A stretch of 64,000 nucleotides of DNA from DATJBF01 sp035516795 (lineage in GTDB: Bacteria; Verrucomicrobiota; Verrucomicrobiia; Palsa-1439), in assembly GCA_035516795.1 (NCBI GenBank), contig DATIZX010000064.1, positions 14,312-78,311 of the forward strand, read 5' to 3'. The position numbers and the translations under genes were made by a program. Below the pieces are notes generated by a model. It had not been told where the DNA came from and did not search any database. It was given only the letters and a program-made list of their open reading frames with translations. The stretch's first letter is position 1. Each line of letters opens with the position of its first letter. Below, piece after piece: positions 41,034-50,069 of this stretch.

Positions 41034-43028
41034 TCACAACTCGACATCTGGCCCGGTCATCTCTTGAATCTGTGCGAGCAAGGCATCACGCTTGTGGAGA
41101 AGCTCCGCGAAAGTGTCAACCCTCTCACGCCACGGACCTGGGCCGTGTAGCAGCGGCAACTGCAACTCCAGCAAACGCGCGCCAAGTGTGCCGAGCGTAG
41201 ATTGAACGAACACCAGGTCGCGGATACGGATGCGAATCGAAGGCAGATTCAACGCATAGAGTAGTTCATAGGGGGTGAGTTGGTCTTTTTGCCGAATGCT
41301 GATGATCCGAAAATGGCTTTGAACCACGCAACGATAGTTGTTCTCCGACAAAATGGCCGTCGTGCCAATCCGGTAACGGCCATCGACAACCATCAGAATA
41401 TCGCCGGGAGTAAGTTTCTGCTGGGCGCGATACTCCTCGTAAACTTCTTCACTGACTGCCTTCGTTGGGTCTGTGGAGATTTCCAGATTGTTGACGTCGG
41501 AAGTGCGCACAAAAGGGATGTCGCCTGAACCATAAGCGTGCGACCCGACTTCATGTCCTTTTCTGACGGTTAGCACACCCCGGTCAATCAGTTCGCCAAT
41601 GGAGGCCAACTCCGCGCCCTTGATGATGTCTCGCTCCGCTTCGGAGAACGCGTCGTCGCGCACATAGTATCTCGGCACTAGATAGTTTGCTTTCTCAAGG
41701 GCGACTCTTTTCCAGAGACCGTTTCGTGTACCGTTGGAGTTGAAGCTCGTGGCAAGCCGTTCAAAATCGTCGTTGTGAGGTGTGCCGTCGGGCATGTGCG
41801 TCCGTCCGCGCCTGTCGTGGCCACAGCGCAAGGCCACGCCAATTGCCACTTTGGGCGCTTGAATTGCATCAGGACCGCGGTCAGAGGGTGACTTCTCGAA
41901 GAAGAGCACATTCGTCTTGGTGTCCGTGCTCGGTTGGAACGTCGTTCGTGGGCAATCGAGCAAGGCCGTGATATGTCCCTGTTGGCGCAGCCAACTCCAG
42001 ACATAGCCCTCTTGCCGGTTTCCGAAAACGCCTTCGGGAAGCACAATTCCCATGCGGCCACCCGGCCGCAGCATCTTAACGCACAGTTCAATAAACAAGA
42101 TCTGTGGGTCTTGTGCATTCAGCAAAACCGGCGTCATAGACCATTTATTCTCGCTGAGGGAAATCCAACTGTGCGCCAATTCGTAATTGCGGAGAATAGC
42201 CTTGTCCTGAATGGGAATCCGACTGCCAAACGGCGGATTTGTCAGCACAACATCGAAACGGAAATCCGCGCTCAGCCCAGCAGCAACGACTTCAGCGGGA
42301 TCAAGCGAGTTTGCATTGAGAAGTTCCGAGCGCCCGCCGGTACTAATGCAAAGCAGGGCGGTTGCAAGTCGGGCAAGGTCCGGGTCCTTCTCGATGCCGA
42401 CAAGACGGCCTGGAACTTGACTATCACCGATCACGGTTTCGTCCTGAAAAACGAGGCTCTCACTCAGAAACCCGCCGGTACCGCACGCCGGATCCAAAAC
42501 GGATTCATTCGGTTGGGGAGCAACAATGCGGACCATTGCTCTGACCAACGATTTTGGCGTGAAGAATTGCCCCTTATCACCACGCAAACGAGGTCCGATG
42601 AGTGCTTGGAATGCTTCACCGAGAACATGCGCGGGGGCAATCGAGAGATCGAGATGTCGAAGCTCGGTCATGGCCTCACGAACTGAATCATCTGAGAGGC
42701 TGAAAGAGAAACTGAGGGCTGTCCGCTTGGGGAGTTGCCGAGGCAGGTATTTCTTGAGAAGACCTTCCCCTGTGCCTTGCCCCATGAGGAATCGCTTCAA
42801 GTCTTCTTGGTCGTGCGCCTTGTCCAAGCTGAACTTCAGCAGTAGGATGGTCGCCAGATTCTCAACCAACCGTTCTGCCCGGCTTGTTGAACTATTCGAG
42901 TAGAGCCGGTAATAGAGGCGACGGAATGTTTCGGACAGATTCCTGATACCTCCAGCAGAGAGATCGGTCATACGGAGCAGTTGTTGGCCTCTCTCAGGCT
43001 TATTCTCTGTTCTAGTCACGGTTGCCAT
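41034..43028 (-). CDS. N6-adenine DNA methyltransferase with fused specificity domain
   Basis: 664 residues. N-terminal helical HsdM-like region, then QFFTPKSLVRAMVRIVAPQP, motif I SVLDPACGTGGFLSESL and catalytic motif IV VVLTNPPFGSRIP. The C-terminal 200 residues look like a target-recognition (HsdS-like) half: GDIPFVRTSDVNNLEIS, LTPGDILMVVDGRYRIGT and a final coiled coil (LHKRDALLAQIQEM). So modification and specificity are in one chain, as in type IIG/IIS or BREX-like enzymes, but there is no nuclease domain here. Pairs with the convergent HNH gene. Confidence 0.9.
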   Translation of the reverse strand: MATVTRTENKPERGQQLLRMTDLSAGGIRNLSETFRRLYYRLYSNSSTSRAERLVENLATILLLKFSLDKAHDQEDLKRFLMGQGTGEGLLKKYLPRQLPKRTALSFSFSLSDDSVREAMTELRHLDLSIAPAHVLGEAFQALIGPRLRGDKGQFFTPKSLVRAMVRIVAPQPNESVLDPACGTGGFLSESLVFQDETVIGDSQVPGRLVGIEKDPDLARLATALLCISTGGRSELLNANSLDPAEVVAAGLSADFRFDVVLTNPPFGSRIPIQDKAILRNYELAHSWISLSENKWSMTPVLLNAQDPQILFIELCVKMLRPGGRMGIVLPEGVFGNRQEGYVWSWLRQQGHITALLDCPRTTFQPSTDTKTNVLFFEKSPSDRGPDAIQAPKVAIGVALRCGHDRRGRTHMPDGTPHNDDFERLATSFNSNGTRNGLWKRVALEKANYLVPRYYVRDDAFSEAERDIIKGAELASIGELIDRGVLTVRKGHEVGSHAYGSGDIPFVRTSDVNNLEISTDPTKAVSEEVYEEYRAQQKLTPGDILMVVDGRYRIGTTAILSENNYRCVVQSHFRIISIRQKDQLTPYELLYALNLPSIRIRIRDLVFVQSTLGTLGARLLELQLPLLHGPGPWRERVDTFAELLHKRDALLAQIQEMTGPDVEL

Positions 43029-43064
43029 GTGACGACTTTAGATAGCGTCACACATCGTGTCAAG

Positions 43065-44171
43065 TCACGCTTGCGTGTCGGCGCCGGTCCAGAACATCTG
43101 GTAGGCATCAGATTCGGCGATACCGGCTTTGGCGGCGGTCGGGTCGAGCAGCTTGTATTTCGTGTCCACGATCAGCGCGGTTTCGCCGGTAGCGGTCTCG
43201 AAGCGGATATCGGGGACAAGTTTGAAACGGTTGTTGCCGGTTTTGTCGCAGAGGAGATGCCGGGTGCCGCTTTGGGCGTGGAACGTCCAGCCACGCGCTT
43301 GCCAGACCTCGCGCAGTTCGCGGCGGATGAACTCGGCGATGAATTCCTCGAAGAGTTGGTTCATGTCGAACAGGAAGGCGAAGGTTTCGGTGCGGCCGGG
43401 ACTGGGTTGCGGGCCGGTGCCGGTCCAGAACATCTGGGCCAGTTTCAGCAGCGGACGATAGAGGTGGCCCTCTTTGGCGCGGCGACGATGGCGGAGCATC
43501 CATTGGGCGGCTTGGTCGAAATCGTGCGGCTGCGGGGTGACATCGGCCACGCCGGCAAACACGGCACGGAGTTGCGGCAGGTGCCGGCGGGTGTCGGTCC
43601 ATTGCGACCAGCGGGAGAGGCGATGGACGGTGGCCTTGAAGAGCCGGTTGGGAAGGTTGTCCTCGGTGAATTCGTCGTAGGCGACATCGAACTGGTCGCG
43701 TCGCCAGCCGTCGGGGCGACGGGCTTGGGCGGCCATGAGCCAGCGGCCTTTGAGCACGTCGAGCCGGTCCTCAATGGTCACGTAGCCGCGCAGGACTTCG
43801 CGGTGGACGGCGTCCCAGAGCCGGTGGGCAAAAACCCAAAAGAGGATTTCAGAGAAGGGCGAGCGTTGCTCCGTGAGCCGGGCTATTTCGGGTTCGGTGA
43901 TCTCCAGTTTGCGCGTGTAGCTCAGGAGGAACAGCAGGTTGGCCGTGGCCTCGCGTTCCGCCGTCGCTTCCTCCCGGTACATTTTCGGCAGGACTTGGAG
44001 TGTGCGGGTGGGCAACTGGATCACGCCGACAAACGAAGTTGCCCACGTTTCCCGCCAGCCGACTTGAAACATCGGCTCTCGCGCCGCCCCCCGCAAACCG
44101 CCAAGGATGTGCCTCTCGGCATCGGACAGGCTAGTGATGCGCTCGTGCTCGAAGACGCTGGCCGGCTTCAT
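43065..44171 (-). pseudogene. mcrC: McrC with truncated C-terminus
   Basis: 368 residues. McrC family sequence throughout (FEHERITSLSDAER; LPKMYREEATAERE; ETFAFLFDMNQLFEEFIAEF), with the PD-(D/E)xK nuclease site in KLVPDIRFETATGETALIVDTKYK. It ends at SDAYQMFWTGADTQA, whereas the family continues into a further helix and strand after DxYQM. The end (MFWTG) copies an internal stretch through a 19-bp direct repeat. So the catalytic residues remain but the fold is clipped, and the partner mcrB is also broken; probably non-functional. Confidence 0.75.
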
Positions 44172-44279
44172 CCTGAAAATTGAGTATGAGCCGAGCCCAC
44201 CGGGAAATCAACGCGCCAATGATTCCGAAAGCGGTCGTGGCAAGAACGTTTACCACGTCGTACGTGGCCGCTCCACAAG

Positions 44280-45353
44280 TCAGGAAGTGCTTTCGGCCAA
44301 CCGTTTCTTGAGATCATCGCTCATCAGGGCATCGATGAGATCATTCAAATCGCCTTCCATGATGGCCGGAAGGTTTTGGATGGTGAGGTTGATGCGGTGA
44401 TCGGTGACGCGATTTTGCGGGAAATTGTAGGTGCGGATCTTTTCCGAACGGTCGGCGGTGCCGATCTGACTGCGGCGTGTGGCGGTCATTTTGGCCTGTT
44501 CTTCTTGCTGTTTGTGAGCAAGCAGACGGGAACGCAGTACACGCAACGCCTTGTTCTTGTTCTTCAATTGTGACCGTTCATCGGCGCAGCGGACAATCAA
44601 GCCGCTCGGTTTGTGATGAATCTGCACGGCGGAATCCGTGGTATTCACGCCCTGGCCGCCGGGTCCGCTGGCGCGGCAGACGGTGATCTCCAAATCCTCT
44701 GGTTTGAGTTGCACGTCCACTTCTTCGGCCTCGGGCAAGACCGCAACGCTGGCTGTGCTGGTGTGAATCCGGCCCTGTGCCTCAGTTTCGGGCACGCGCT
44801 GGACGCGATGGACGCCGCTTTCATAGCGCATCTTTTTATAGATGTCCTGGCCCTGCACGGAGAACACGATTTCCTTGAATCCGCCGCGTTCGCTGGGGCT
44901 GGTATCCATCACTTCGACCTTCCAGCCTTGCGCGTCGGCGTAGCGACTGTACATCCGAAACAAGTCCGCCGCGAACAACGCGGCTTCCTCGCCGCCCGCC
45001 CCGGCGCGAATCTCAATAATGGTATTCCGTGAATCGTTTGGGTCGGGTGGAACAAGTCCAAGTTGAACGTCATGCTGGAGCTTATCCAGTTTCCGCTGAA
45101 GATCGTCGATCTCACCTTGGGCCAGTGCCGCTATTTCGGCGTCCTCCGACGCCGCCAATTCCTTGTTCTCCGCGATCTGTTTTTGCACAGCTTCACAGGC
45201 CTCGTAATCGCCAAACAGCTTCTTCAGCCGCTGGAGTTCGCGGGCCAGATCGCCGGCGCGGCGCTGATCGGCATAGACCGCTGGATTGGCGAGTTCGGTC
45301 TCAAGCTCGACGGCGCGTTTGCGGAATTTGTCGATGTTGGGAAGAGTATTCAT
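44280..45353 (-). CDS. prfA: Peptide chain release factor 1
   Basis: 357 residues from ATG 45353. RF1 recognises UAA and UAG and triggers peptide release. The GGQ motif is in ASGPGGQGVNTTDSAVQ and the stop-codon tripeptide PxT appears as PET in QRVPETEAQGRIHTS, identifying RF1 rather than RF2. The gene follows rpmE. Downstream is the defence island instead of prmC, whose product methylates the GGQ glutamine. Confidence 0.97.
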   Translation of the reverse strand: MNTLPNIDKFRKRAVELETELANPAVYADQRRAGDLARELQRLKKLFGDYEACEAVQKQIAENKELAASEDAEIAALAQGEIDDLQRKLDKLQHDVQLGLVPPDPNDSRNTIIEIRAGAGGEEAALFAADLFRMYSRYADAQGWKVEVMDTSPSERGGFKEIVFSVQGQDIYKKMRYESGVHRVQRVPETEAQGRIHTSTASVAVLPEAEEVDVQLKPEDLEITVCRASGPGGQGVNTTDSAVQIHHKPSGLIVRCADERSQLKNKNKALRVLRSRLLAHKQQEEQAKMTATRRSQIGTADRSEKIRTYNFPQNRVTDHRINLTIQNLPAIMEGDLNDLIDALMSDDLKKRLAESTS

Positions 45354-45453
45354 TTTGAGTTTTGGTAGCGCGACCGTCTCGGTTGCGGTCGTCAGTGGAG
45401 CAGCGAACAGCCACAAGCGGGACGCTTGCGCCACCGGACAAGGGAGAAATCAG

Positions 45454-45660
45454 CTAGTTCGACTTCTTGGCGTAGCGCTTTTGGAAACGTTCGACCCGGC
45501 CTGCGGTATCGACAAATTTCTGCTGTCCCGTGAAGAACGGGTGGCATTTGGAGCAGATGCCAATACGCATGTCCTTGCGGGTCGAGCGGGTCTTGATGAT
45601 ATTACCGCACGCGCAGTGAATCACTGCATCGACGTATTCCGGATGAATCTTCGCTTTCAT
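45454..45660 (-). CDS. rpmE: Ribosomal protein L31, zinc-binding form
   Basis: 68 residues. Two cysteine pairs (HCACGNII and ICSKCHPFFTG) make the C+ zinc-binding form. Upstream of prfA, a conserved order. The presence of the C+ form suggests a possible second, zinc-free L31 elsewhere, as in many bacteria. Confidence 0.96.
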   Translation of the reverse strand: MKAKIHPEYVDAVIHCACGNIIKTRSTRKDMRIGICSKCHPFFTGQQKFVDTAGRVERFQKRYAKKSN

Positions 45661-45711
45661 GAATCAGAGCGCGGGAATCTACAGGAGCGGACGCCGGGTT
45701 GCAAGCCGAAT

Positions 45712-46953
45712 CTATTCCAGACGTTTGACAATCAGAGTGGCGTTGTGGCCGCCGAAACCCAGGGAATTGTTGACGCAAGCGACAACTTTCATTTCGCGGG
45801 CCCGATTCGGAACGTAGTCGAGGTCACAATCGGGATCAGGATTCTCGTAATTGATGGTTGGCGGAACGATCCCGTCGCGAATTGCCAGAGCGCAAACGGC
45901 GGTCTCAACCCCACCGGCGGCGCCCAGCAGATGACCCGTCATGGATTTGGTGGAGCTAACCGCCAGTTTCTTCGCGTGCTCTCCGAAGGTAGTCTTGATC
46001 GCCTGCGTCTCGCATTTGTCACCGACCGGTGTCGCAGTGCCGTGAGCGTTGATATAGTCAATTTGCTCCGGGTTCAGCTTGGCGTGGCGTAACGCCATTG
46101 TCATTGACCGCGCCGCTCCTTCGCCTTCCGGGGCTGGCGCGCTCATGTGATAGGCGTCCCCGGTGATGCCGTAGCCGACAACTTCGCAATAAATCTTCGC
46201 GTGACGTTTCCGCGCATGTTCGAGCGATTCGAGAATGCAGACCCCCGCGCCATCGCCCATCACGAAGCCATCTCGCTCGGCATCGAAGGGACGGCTGGCG
46301 CGTTCGGGTTCGTGGTTACGGGTGCTCATGGCCTTCATGGCGCAGAAGCCTGCGTAACCGAATTGGGTAATGGCGGCTTCGCTGCCACCAGCAATCATCA
46401 CGTCGGCGTCGTTGTGCACGATCGCCCGCGCCGCCTCCCCCAGCGCGTGCGTGGCGGTGGCGCAAGCGGAAACCACGGCAAGATTTGGTCCCTTCGCACC
46501 GAGCAACATGGAAACATAACCGCTGGCCATGTTGATGATGAGCATCGGGATCATGAACGGCGAGACGCGACCCGGCCCCTTCTTGAGCAGGATCGCAGAT
46601 TGTTCCTCGATGGTTTCCATGCCGCCAATGCCGGAGCCGATGAGAACGCCCACGCGATTCGGATCCGTCTTGGAAATTTCAATACCCGAATCCGCCAGCG
46701 CTTTCTTTGCAGCGCCCACGGCGTATTGCGTGAAACGATCGGTGCGGCGGGTTTCCTTGATCGGCATGAAGTCCTCGGCTTTGAAGTCTTTGACCTCGCC
46801 GCCGATTTTTGAATCGAAATTCGTCGTGTCGAACCTCGTTACCGGCGCGATCCCGCTTTTGCCGGCCAGGAGATTCTTCCAGAACATCTCCAGGTCACAG
46901 CCCAGCGGAGTAAGCACCCCCATGCCGGTGATGACAACGCGTCTTTCGCTCAT
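45712..46953 (-). CDS. fabF: 3-oxoacyl-ACP synthase II
   Basis: 413 residues. Elongating ketoacyl-ACP synthase of type II fatty-acid synthesis. Active-site Cys in AVVSACATATHALGEAARA, His residues in INAHGTATPVGD and STKSMTGHLLGAAGG. Follows acpP in the usual fabG-acpP-fabF order, though 117 bases apart. Confidence 0.97.
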   Translation of the reverse strand: MSERRVVITGMGVLTPLGCDLEMFWKNLLAGKSGIAPVTRFDTTNFDSKIGGEVKDFKAEDFMPIKETRRTDRFTQYAVGAAKKALADSGIEISKTDPNRVGVLIGSGIGGMETIEEQSAILLKKGPGRVSPFMIPMLIINMASGYVSMLLGAKGPNLAVVSACATATHALGEAARAIVHNDADVMIAGGSEAAITQFGYAGFCAMKAMSTRNHEPERASRPFDAERDGFVMGDGAGVCILESLEHARKRHAKIYCEVVGYGITGDAYHMSAPAPEGEGAARSMTMALRHAKLNPEQIDYINAHGTATPVGDKCETQAIKTTFGEHAKKLAVSSTKSMTGHLLGAAGGVETAVCALAIRDGIVPPTINYENPDPDCDLDYVPNRAREMKVVACVNNSLGFGGHNATLIVKRLE

Positions 46954-47070
46954 GATTGATTATCTAGAAAAAAGCGGGGCATAAAGTTGCCAATCTTCCT
47001 TTACGCCCCACATCCGATGCCCGTTTCATGCGCCCGGCCAATGGCGAGGCGCAGGGCGTGATTCTTCGTG

Positions 47071-47316
47071 TTATTTCTCGCCGCGCTCTTCAATATACTT
47101 GATGACGTCGCCGACCGTCTGCAATTTCTCAGCATCTTCGTCCGGAATCTCGGCGCCAAATTCTTCCTCAAAAGCCATCACCAATTCCACCGTGTCGAGG
47201 GAATCCGCCCCCAAATCTTCGATAAACTTTGCCTCTGGCGTGACCTGATCGGGGTTGACACCGAGTTGTTCGACGATGATCTCCTTCACGCGGTCCGCTA
47301 CTGATTTCTCTGCCAT
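47071..47316 (-). CDS. acpP: Acyl carrier protein
   Basis: 81 residues, acidic, with the phosphopantetheine attachment serine in EDLGADSLDTVELVMAFEEE. Carries growing acyl chains in fatty-acid synthesis. An AGGAGG lies eight bases upstream of the ATG. Confidence 0.97.
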   Translation of the reverse strand: MAEKSVADRVKEIIVEQLGVNPDQVTPEAKFIEDLGADSLDTVELVMAFEEEFGAEIPDEDAEKLQTVGDVIKYIEERGEK

Positions 47317-47397
47317 TGGTTTTCCTCCTGGTTCAAAACGTTTCTGTTTATGCGAAAACGTACTGTGTTGTCAAAGGCTCTTTGCGCCAAATCTCGC

Positions 47398-48144
47398 TCA
47401 CATGGCCAGTCCGCCATCCACGCTGATAACCTGGCCGGTAACGTAGCTGGACAAGTCACTGGCCAAAAACAGTACCACATTTGCCACATCTTGCGGCAAT
47501 CCCAAGCGTTTCAATGCGATGAAATCGGTCTGCGCCTTCCGGGCTTCCGGGCTGAGTTTATCGGTCATCGGCGTCTGGATAAAGCCCGGCGCCACAGCAT
47601 TGGCGCGAATCCCACGCGACGCCAACTCCTTGGCCACGGTCTTCGTGAATCCAATCAAGCCTGCTTTTGAAGCTGAGTAATTCGCCTGCCCAGCATTGCC
47701 CATCACGCCCACAATGGATGCAATGTTCACGATCACCCCACTGCGTTGCTGCAACATGGTACGGCCAATCGCTCTGGTGAACAAGAAGGCGCCCTTGAGA
47801 TTCACCCCCAGTACCGCATCCCAATCTTCGTCGCTCATCCGCAGCAACAAACCGTCGCGCGTGATGCCGGCGTTGTTCACCAAAATATCTACGCGACTGA
47901 AATCGGCCACGATCTTGTCGCAGACTTCCTTGACCTGCTTGCTATCGGTGACGTTCACCGCATAGGCGTTGGCTTTCGTCCCGCCTTTGGCTAGATCCGA
48001 GGCCACCTGTTGCGCGTTTTCGAGCATTACGTCACACACGGCAATCGCTGCGCCTTCGCCCGCCAACCGCCGCGCAATCGATTCACCAATGCCCCGTCCG
48101 GCCCCCGTTACCACGGCCACCTTGTCCTCCAGAAGTTTCTGCAT
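47398..48144 (-). CDS. fabG: 3-oxoacyl-ACP reductase
   Basis: 248 residues, a classical SDR. NADPH-binding TGAGRGIGESIA, NNAG, and the catalytic YSASKAGLIGFTK with the upstream Ser in NIASIVGVMG. Reduces 3-ketoacyl-ACP. Its normal upstream neighbour fabD lies 2.3 kb away because of an intervening plus-strand segment. Confidence 0.96.
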   Translation of the reverse strand: MQKLLEDKVAVVTGAGRGIGESIARRLAGEGAAIAVCDVMLENAQQVASDLAKGGTKANAYAVNVTDSKQVKEVCDKIVADFSRVDILVNNAGITRDGLLLRMSDEDWDAVLGVNLKGAFLFTRAIGRTMLQQRSGVIVNIASIVGVMGNAGQANYSASKAGLIGFTKTVAKELASRGIRANAVAPGFIQTPMTDKLSPEARKAQTDFIALKRLGLPQDVANVVLFLASDLSSYVTGQVISVDGGLAM

Positions 48145-48263
48145 GCGGCTTTCCTAGCCAGCCACGCGCCCGCTTGTCAACACCAATCGCGGCAAGAAAT
48201 CGCCCCCCATTTTGCGGCGCATCAGCGTGTGAACCAGTTCGGGCGACAGGTGTCTAAGCTACC

Positions 48264-49295
48264 ATGCCGCAATTGATCGCCCGCGGGGTGAATCGGTCAC
48301 GACCACTTCTGGTCGTCCTGACGTTCGCGATCGTCACGCTCGTGGGCCTGGCCGATTACCTGACCGGGTATGAGGTCTCATTCTCGGTGTTCTATCTCCT
48401 CGCCGTATCGCTGGCCGTGTGGTTCGTCGGGACGGGATTTGGCATCTTGATCTCCGTGATCAGCACGGTTATTTGGCTGACCGCCGACCTTACGGCGGGT
48501 GCGCACTACAGGAGCCCTCTCGTGCCGATTTGGAATGCGATGATCGCCCTCAGCTTTTTTCTCATCGTCGTCTGGTTGCTGGCGAGCTTGCGGTCGCTGC
48601 ACGCGGAATTGGAAGAACGCGTGCGGCAGCGCACAACGGCGTTGACGGCGGAAATGGCGGAGCGGGAGCGGCTCACGAAGGAGTTGCTGAAGATAAGCGA
48701 ACGAGAGCAACGGCGCATCGGTCAGGACTTGCACGACAGCGTCTGCCAGCATTTCACCGCCACGGCGTTGGCGGGCCAAGTGCTGAAGGAAAGGCTTGCT
48801 GCCCGCTCTCTGCCGGAAGCGGCTGACGCCGGCAAGATCGTCGCCTTGGTCGAAAACGGCATCACGCTTACGCGTAACCTGTCTCGAGGGCTGTACCCCG
48901 TGGAATTGGAAGCGGAAGGGCTGATGGCCGCGCTGCGTGAGTTGGTAGCCCACGCCTCGGAGCAGTTCAAAGTGGACTGCCGTCTCGAATGCGAGCAGCC
49001 CGTGCCAATTCACGATGTGACCACGGCGACACACCTGTATCGAATTGCCCAAGAAGCTATCACCAATGCGGTTAAACACGGCCGGGCAAAGCGCGTGGTC
49101 CTCAAACTTTCTCGGTCGGACGCACACACGATCCTGTCGATCATGGACGACGGCGTCGGACTGCCGGATCCCCTCTCCGAGAGCTCGGGGATGGGCTTGC
49201 GAATCATGGCGCACCGCAGCAACATGATTGGCGGGGCCCTTTCTGTGCGTCGGGCTGATAGGGGCGGCACGATTGTCACTTGTACGTTGCCATGA
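48264..49295 (+). CDS. NarX/DegS-type membrane sensor histidine kinase
   Basis: 343 residues. Four or so hydrophobic spans at the N-terminus (VVLTFAIVTLVGLADYLTGY; VFYLLAVSLAVWFVGTGFGI; LISVISTVIWLTADLTAG; ALSFFLIVVWLLASL), a coiled-coil linker, a HisKA_3 dimerisation helix with the phospho-His in RRIGQDLHDSVCQHFTATAL, and a HATPase domain (EAITNAVKHG, DDGVGLPDPLSESSGMGL). No periplasmic sensor domain, so it may sense within the membrane. Stop overlaps the response regulator start by four bases. Confidence 0.93.
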   Translation: MPQLIARGVNRSRPLLVVLTFAIVTLVGLADYLTGYEVSFSVFYLLAVSLAVWFVGTGFGILISVISTVIWLTADLTAGAHYRSPLVPIWNAMIALSFFLIVVWLLASLRSLHAELEERVRQRTTALTAEMAERERLTKELLKISEREQRRIGQDLHDSVCQHFTATALAGQVLKERLAARSLPEAADAGKIVALVENGITLTRNLSRGLYPVELEAEGLMAALRELVAHASEQFKVDCRLECEQPVPIHDVTTATHLYRIAQEAITNAVKHGRAKRVVLKLSRSDAHTILSIMDDGVGLPDPLSESSGMGLRIMAHRSNMIGGALSVRRADRGGTIVTCTLP

Positions 49296-49948
49296 GCCAG
49301 AAACGCATTTTTGTCGTGGACGATCATCCGCTGGTGCGAGAGTGGTTGGCCCACCTCATCAACCAGCAGGGTGACCTCGCCGTCTGCGGCGAAGCCGAGG
49401 ACGCGCCTCGTGCCCGAGACGGCGTCGCCGCAACGAAACCGGATGTGGCGATTGTGGACATCTCATTGGCTGGCGGTTCGGGCTTGGAATTGATCAAGGA
49501 TCTCAAGAAACTGCATCCGGATGTCGCAGTGATCGTGCTGTCGATGCACGACGAATCGCTGTACGTCGAGCGCGCCCTGCGCGCCGGCGCCCGCGGGTAC
49601 ATCATGAAACGCGAGACCGCCAAGAAGATCGTCTCTGCCGTGCGTCAGGTGCTTGGGGGCAATTTGTACCTGAGCGATCACGCGTCCGCAATGATCGCGA
49701 ACAGATTTGCCGGCGATCGTATCCTCGCGAGTGAGTCGCCTGTCGCCTCGCTGAGCGACCGCGAGCTGGAAATCTTCCAACGCCTCGGGTTGGGTCGGGA
49801 GACCAAACAAATTGCAGACGAACTCCATCTTAGCATCAAGACTGTCCAAGCTTACTGCGCCCGTATTAAAAGCAAACTCCACCTCGCCAACTCCACCGAA
49901 TTGCTCCGCGAGGCGGTTCGCTGGGAAGAACAGCGTAACCGCGTGTAG
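49292..49948 (+). CDS. NarL/FixJ-type response regulator
   Basis: 218 residues from ATG 49292. Receiver domain (VVDDHPLVREWL; phospho-Asp in VAIVDISLAGGSG; Lys in YIMKRETAKK) and LuxR-type helix-turn-helix (LSDRELEIFQRLGLGRETKQ, ELHLSIKTVQAYCARIKSKL). Partner of the kinase it overlaps. The pilin gene 120 bases downstream is a plausible target but nothing proves it. Its stop TAG lies inside a hairpin. Confidence 0.94.
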   Translation: MSQKRIFVVDDHPLVREWLAHLINQQGDLAVCGEAEDAPRARDGVAATKPDVAIVDISLAGGSGLELIKDLKKLHPDVAVIVLSMHDESLYVERALRAGARGYIMKRETAKKIVSAVRQVLGGNLYLSDHASAMIANRFAGDRILASESPVASLSDRELEIFQRLGLGRETKQIADELHLSIKTVQAYCARIKSKLHLANSTELLREAVRWEEQRNRV

Positions 49949-49963
49949 GGTTTCGCCCTACAC
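49943..49963 (+). repeat. Hairpin GTGTAGGG-TTTCG-CCCTACAC containing the stop codon
   Basis: Perfect 8-bp stem with a 5-base loop. The TAG stop codon of the response regulator (49946-49948) is part of the left arm. No T-run follows. The arm sequence matches the (T)GTAGGGCG/CGCCCTAC(A) elements at 31733 and inside the 30170 element, so it is more likely a repeat insertion than a dedicated terminator. Confidence 0.6.
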
Positions 49964-50027
49964 CATACTCAAGCCCTGCCCGACAGGGACAGGGGCCCCA
50001 CCGGTACCACCCATGCTCTAACATGAC

Positions 50028-50046
50028 ACTGCATGAAGAATGCAGT
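50028..50046 (+). promoter_or_regulatory. Hairpin in the pilin leader
   Basis: ACTGCAT-GAAGA-ATGCAGT forms a perfect 7-bp stem 23 bases upstream of the pilin ATG. The ribosome site AGAGGTGA follows. It could control translation or stabilise the mRNA of an abundant protein; function not shown. Confidence 0.4.
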
Positions 50047-50069
50047 CTTGAGAAAAGAGGTGATTCAAA

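Noticed and set aside
41934..42686. 250-codon plus frame opposite the DNA methyltransferase
   Set aside because: No motif; the minus strand carries the AdoMet and NPPF motifs.
42981..44183. 400-codon plus frame opposite mcrC
   Set aside because: Low-complexity Glu/Gly/Val composition; McrC motifs lie on the minus strand.
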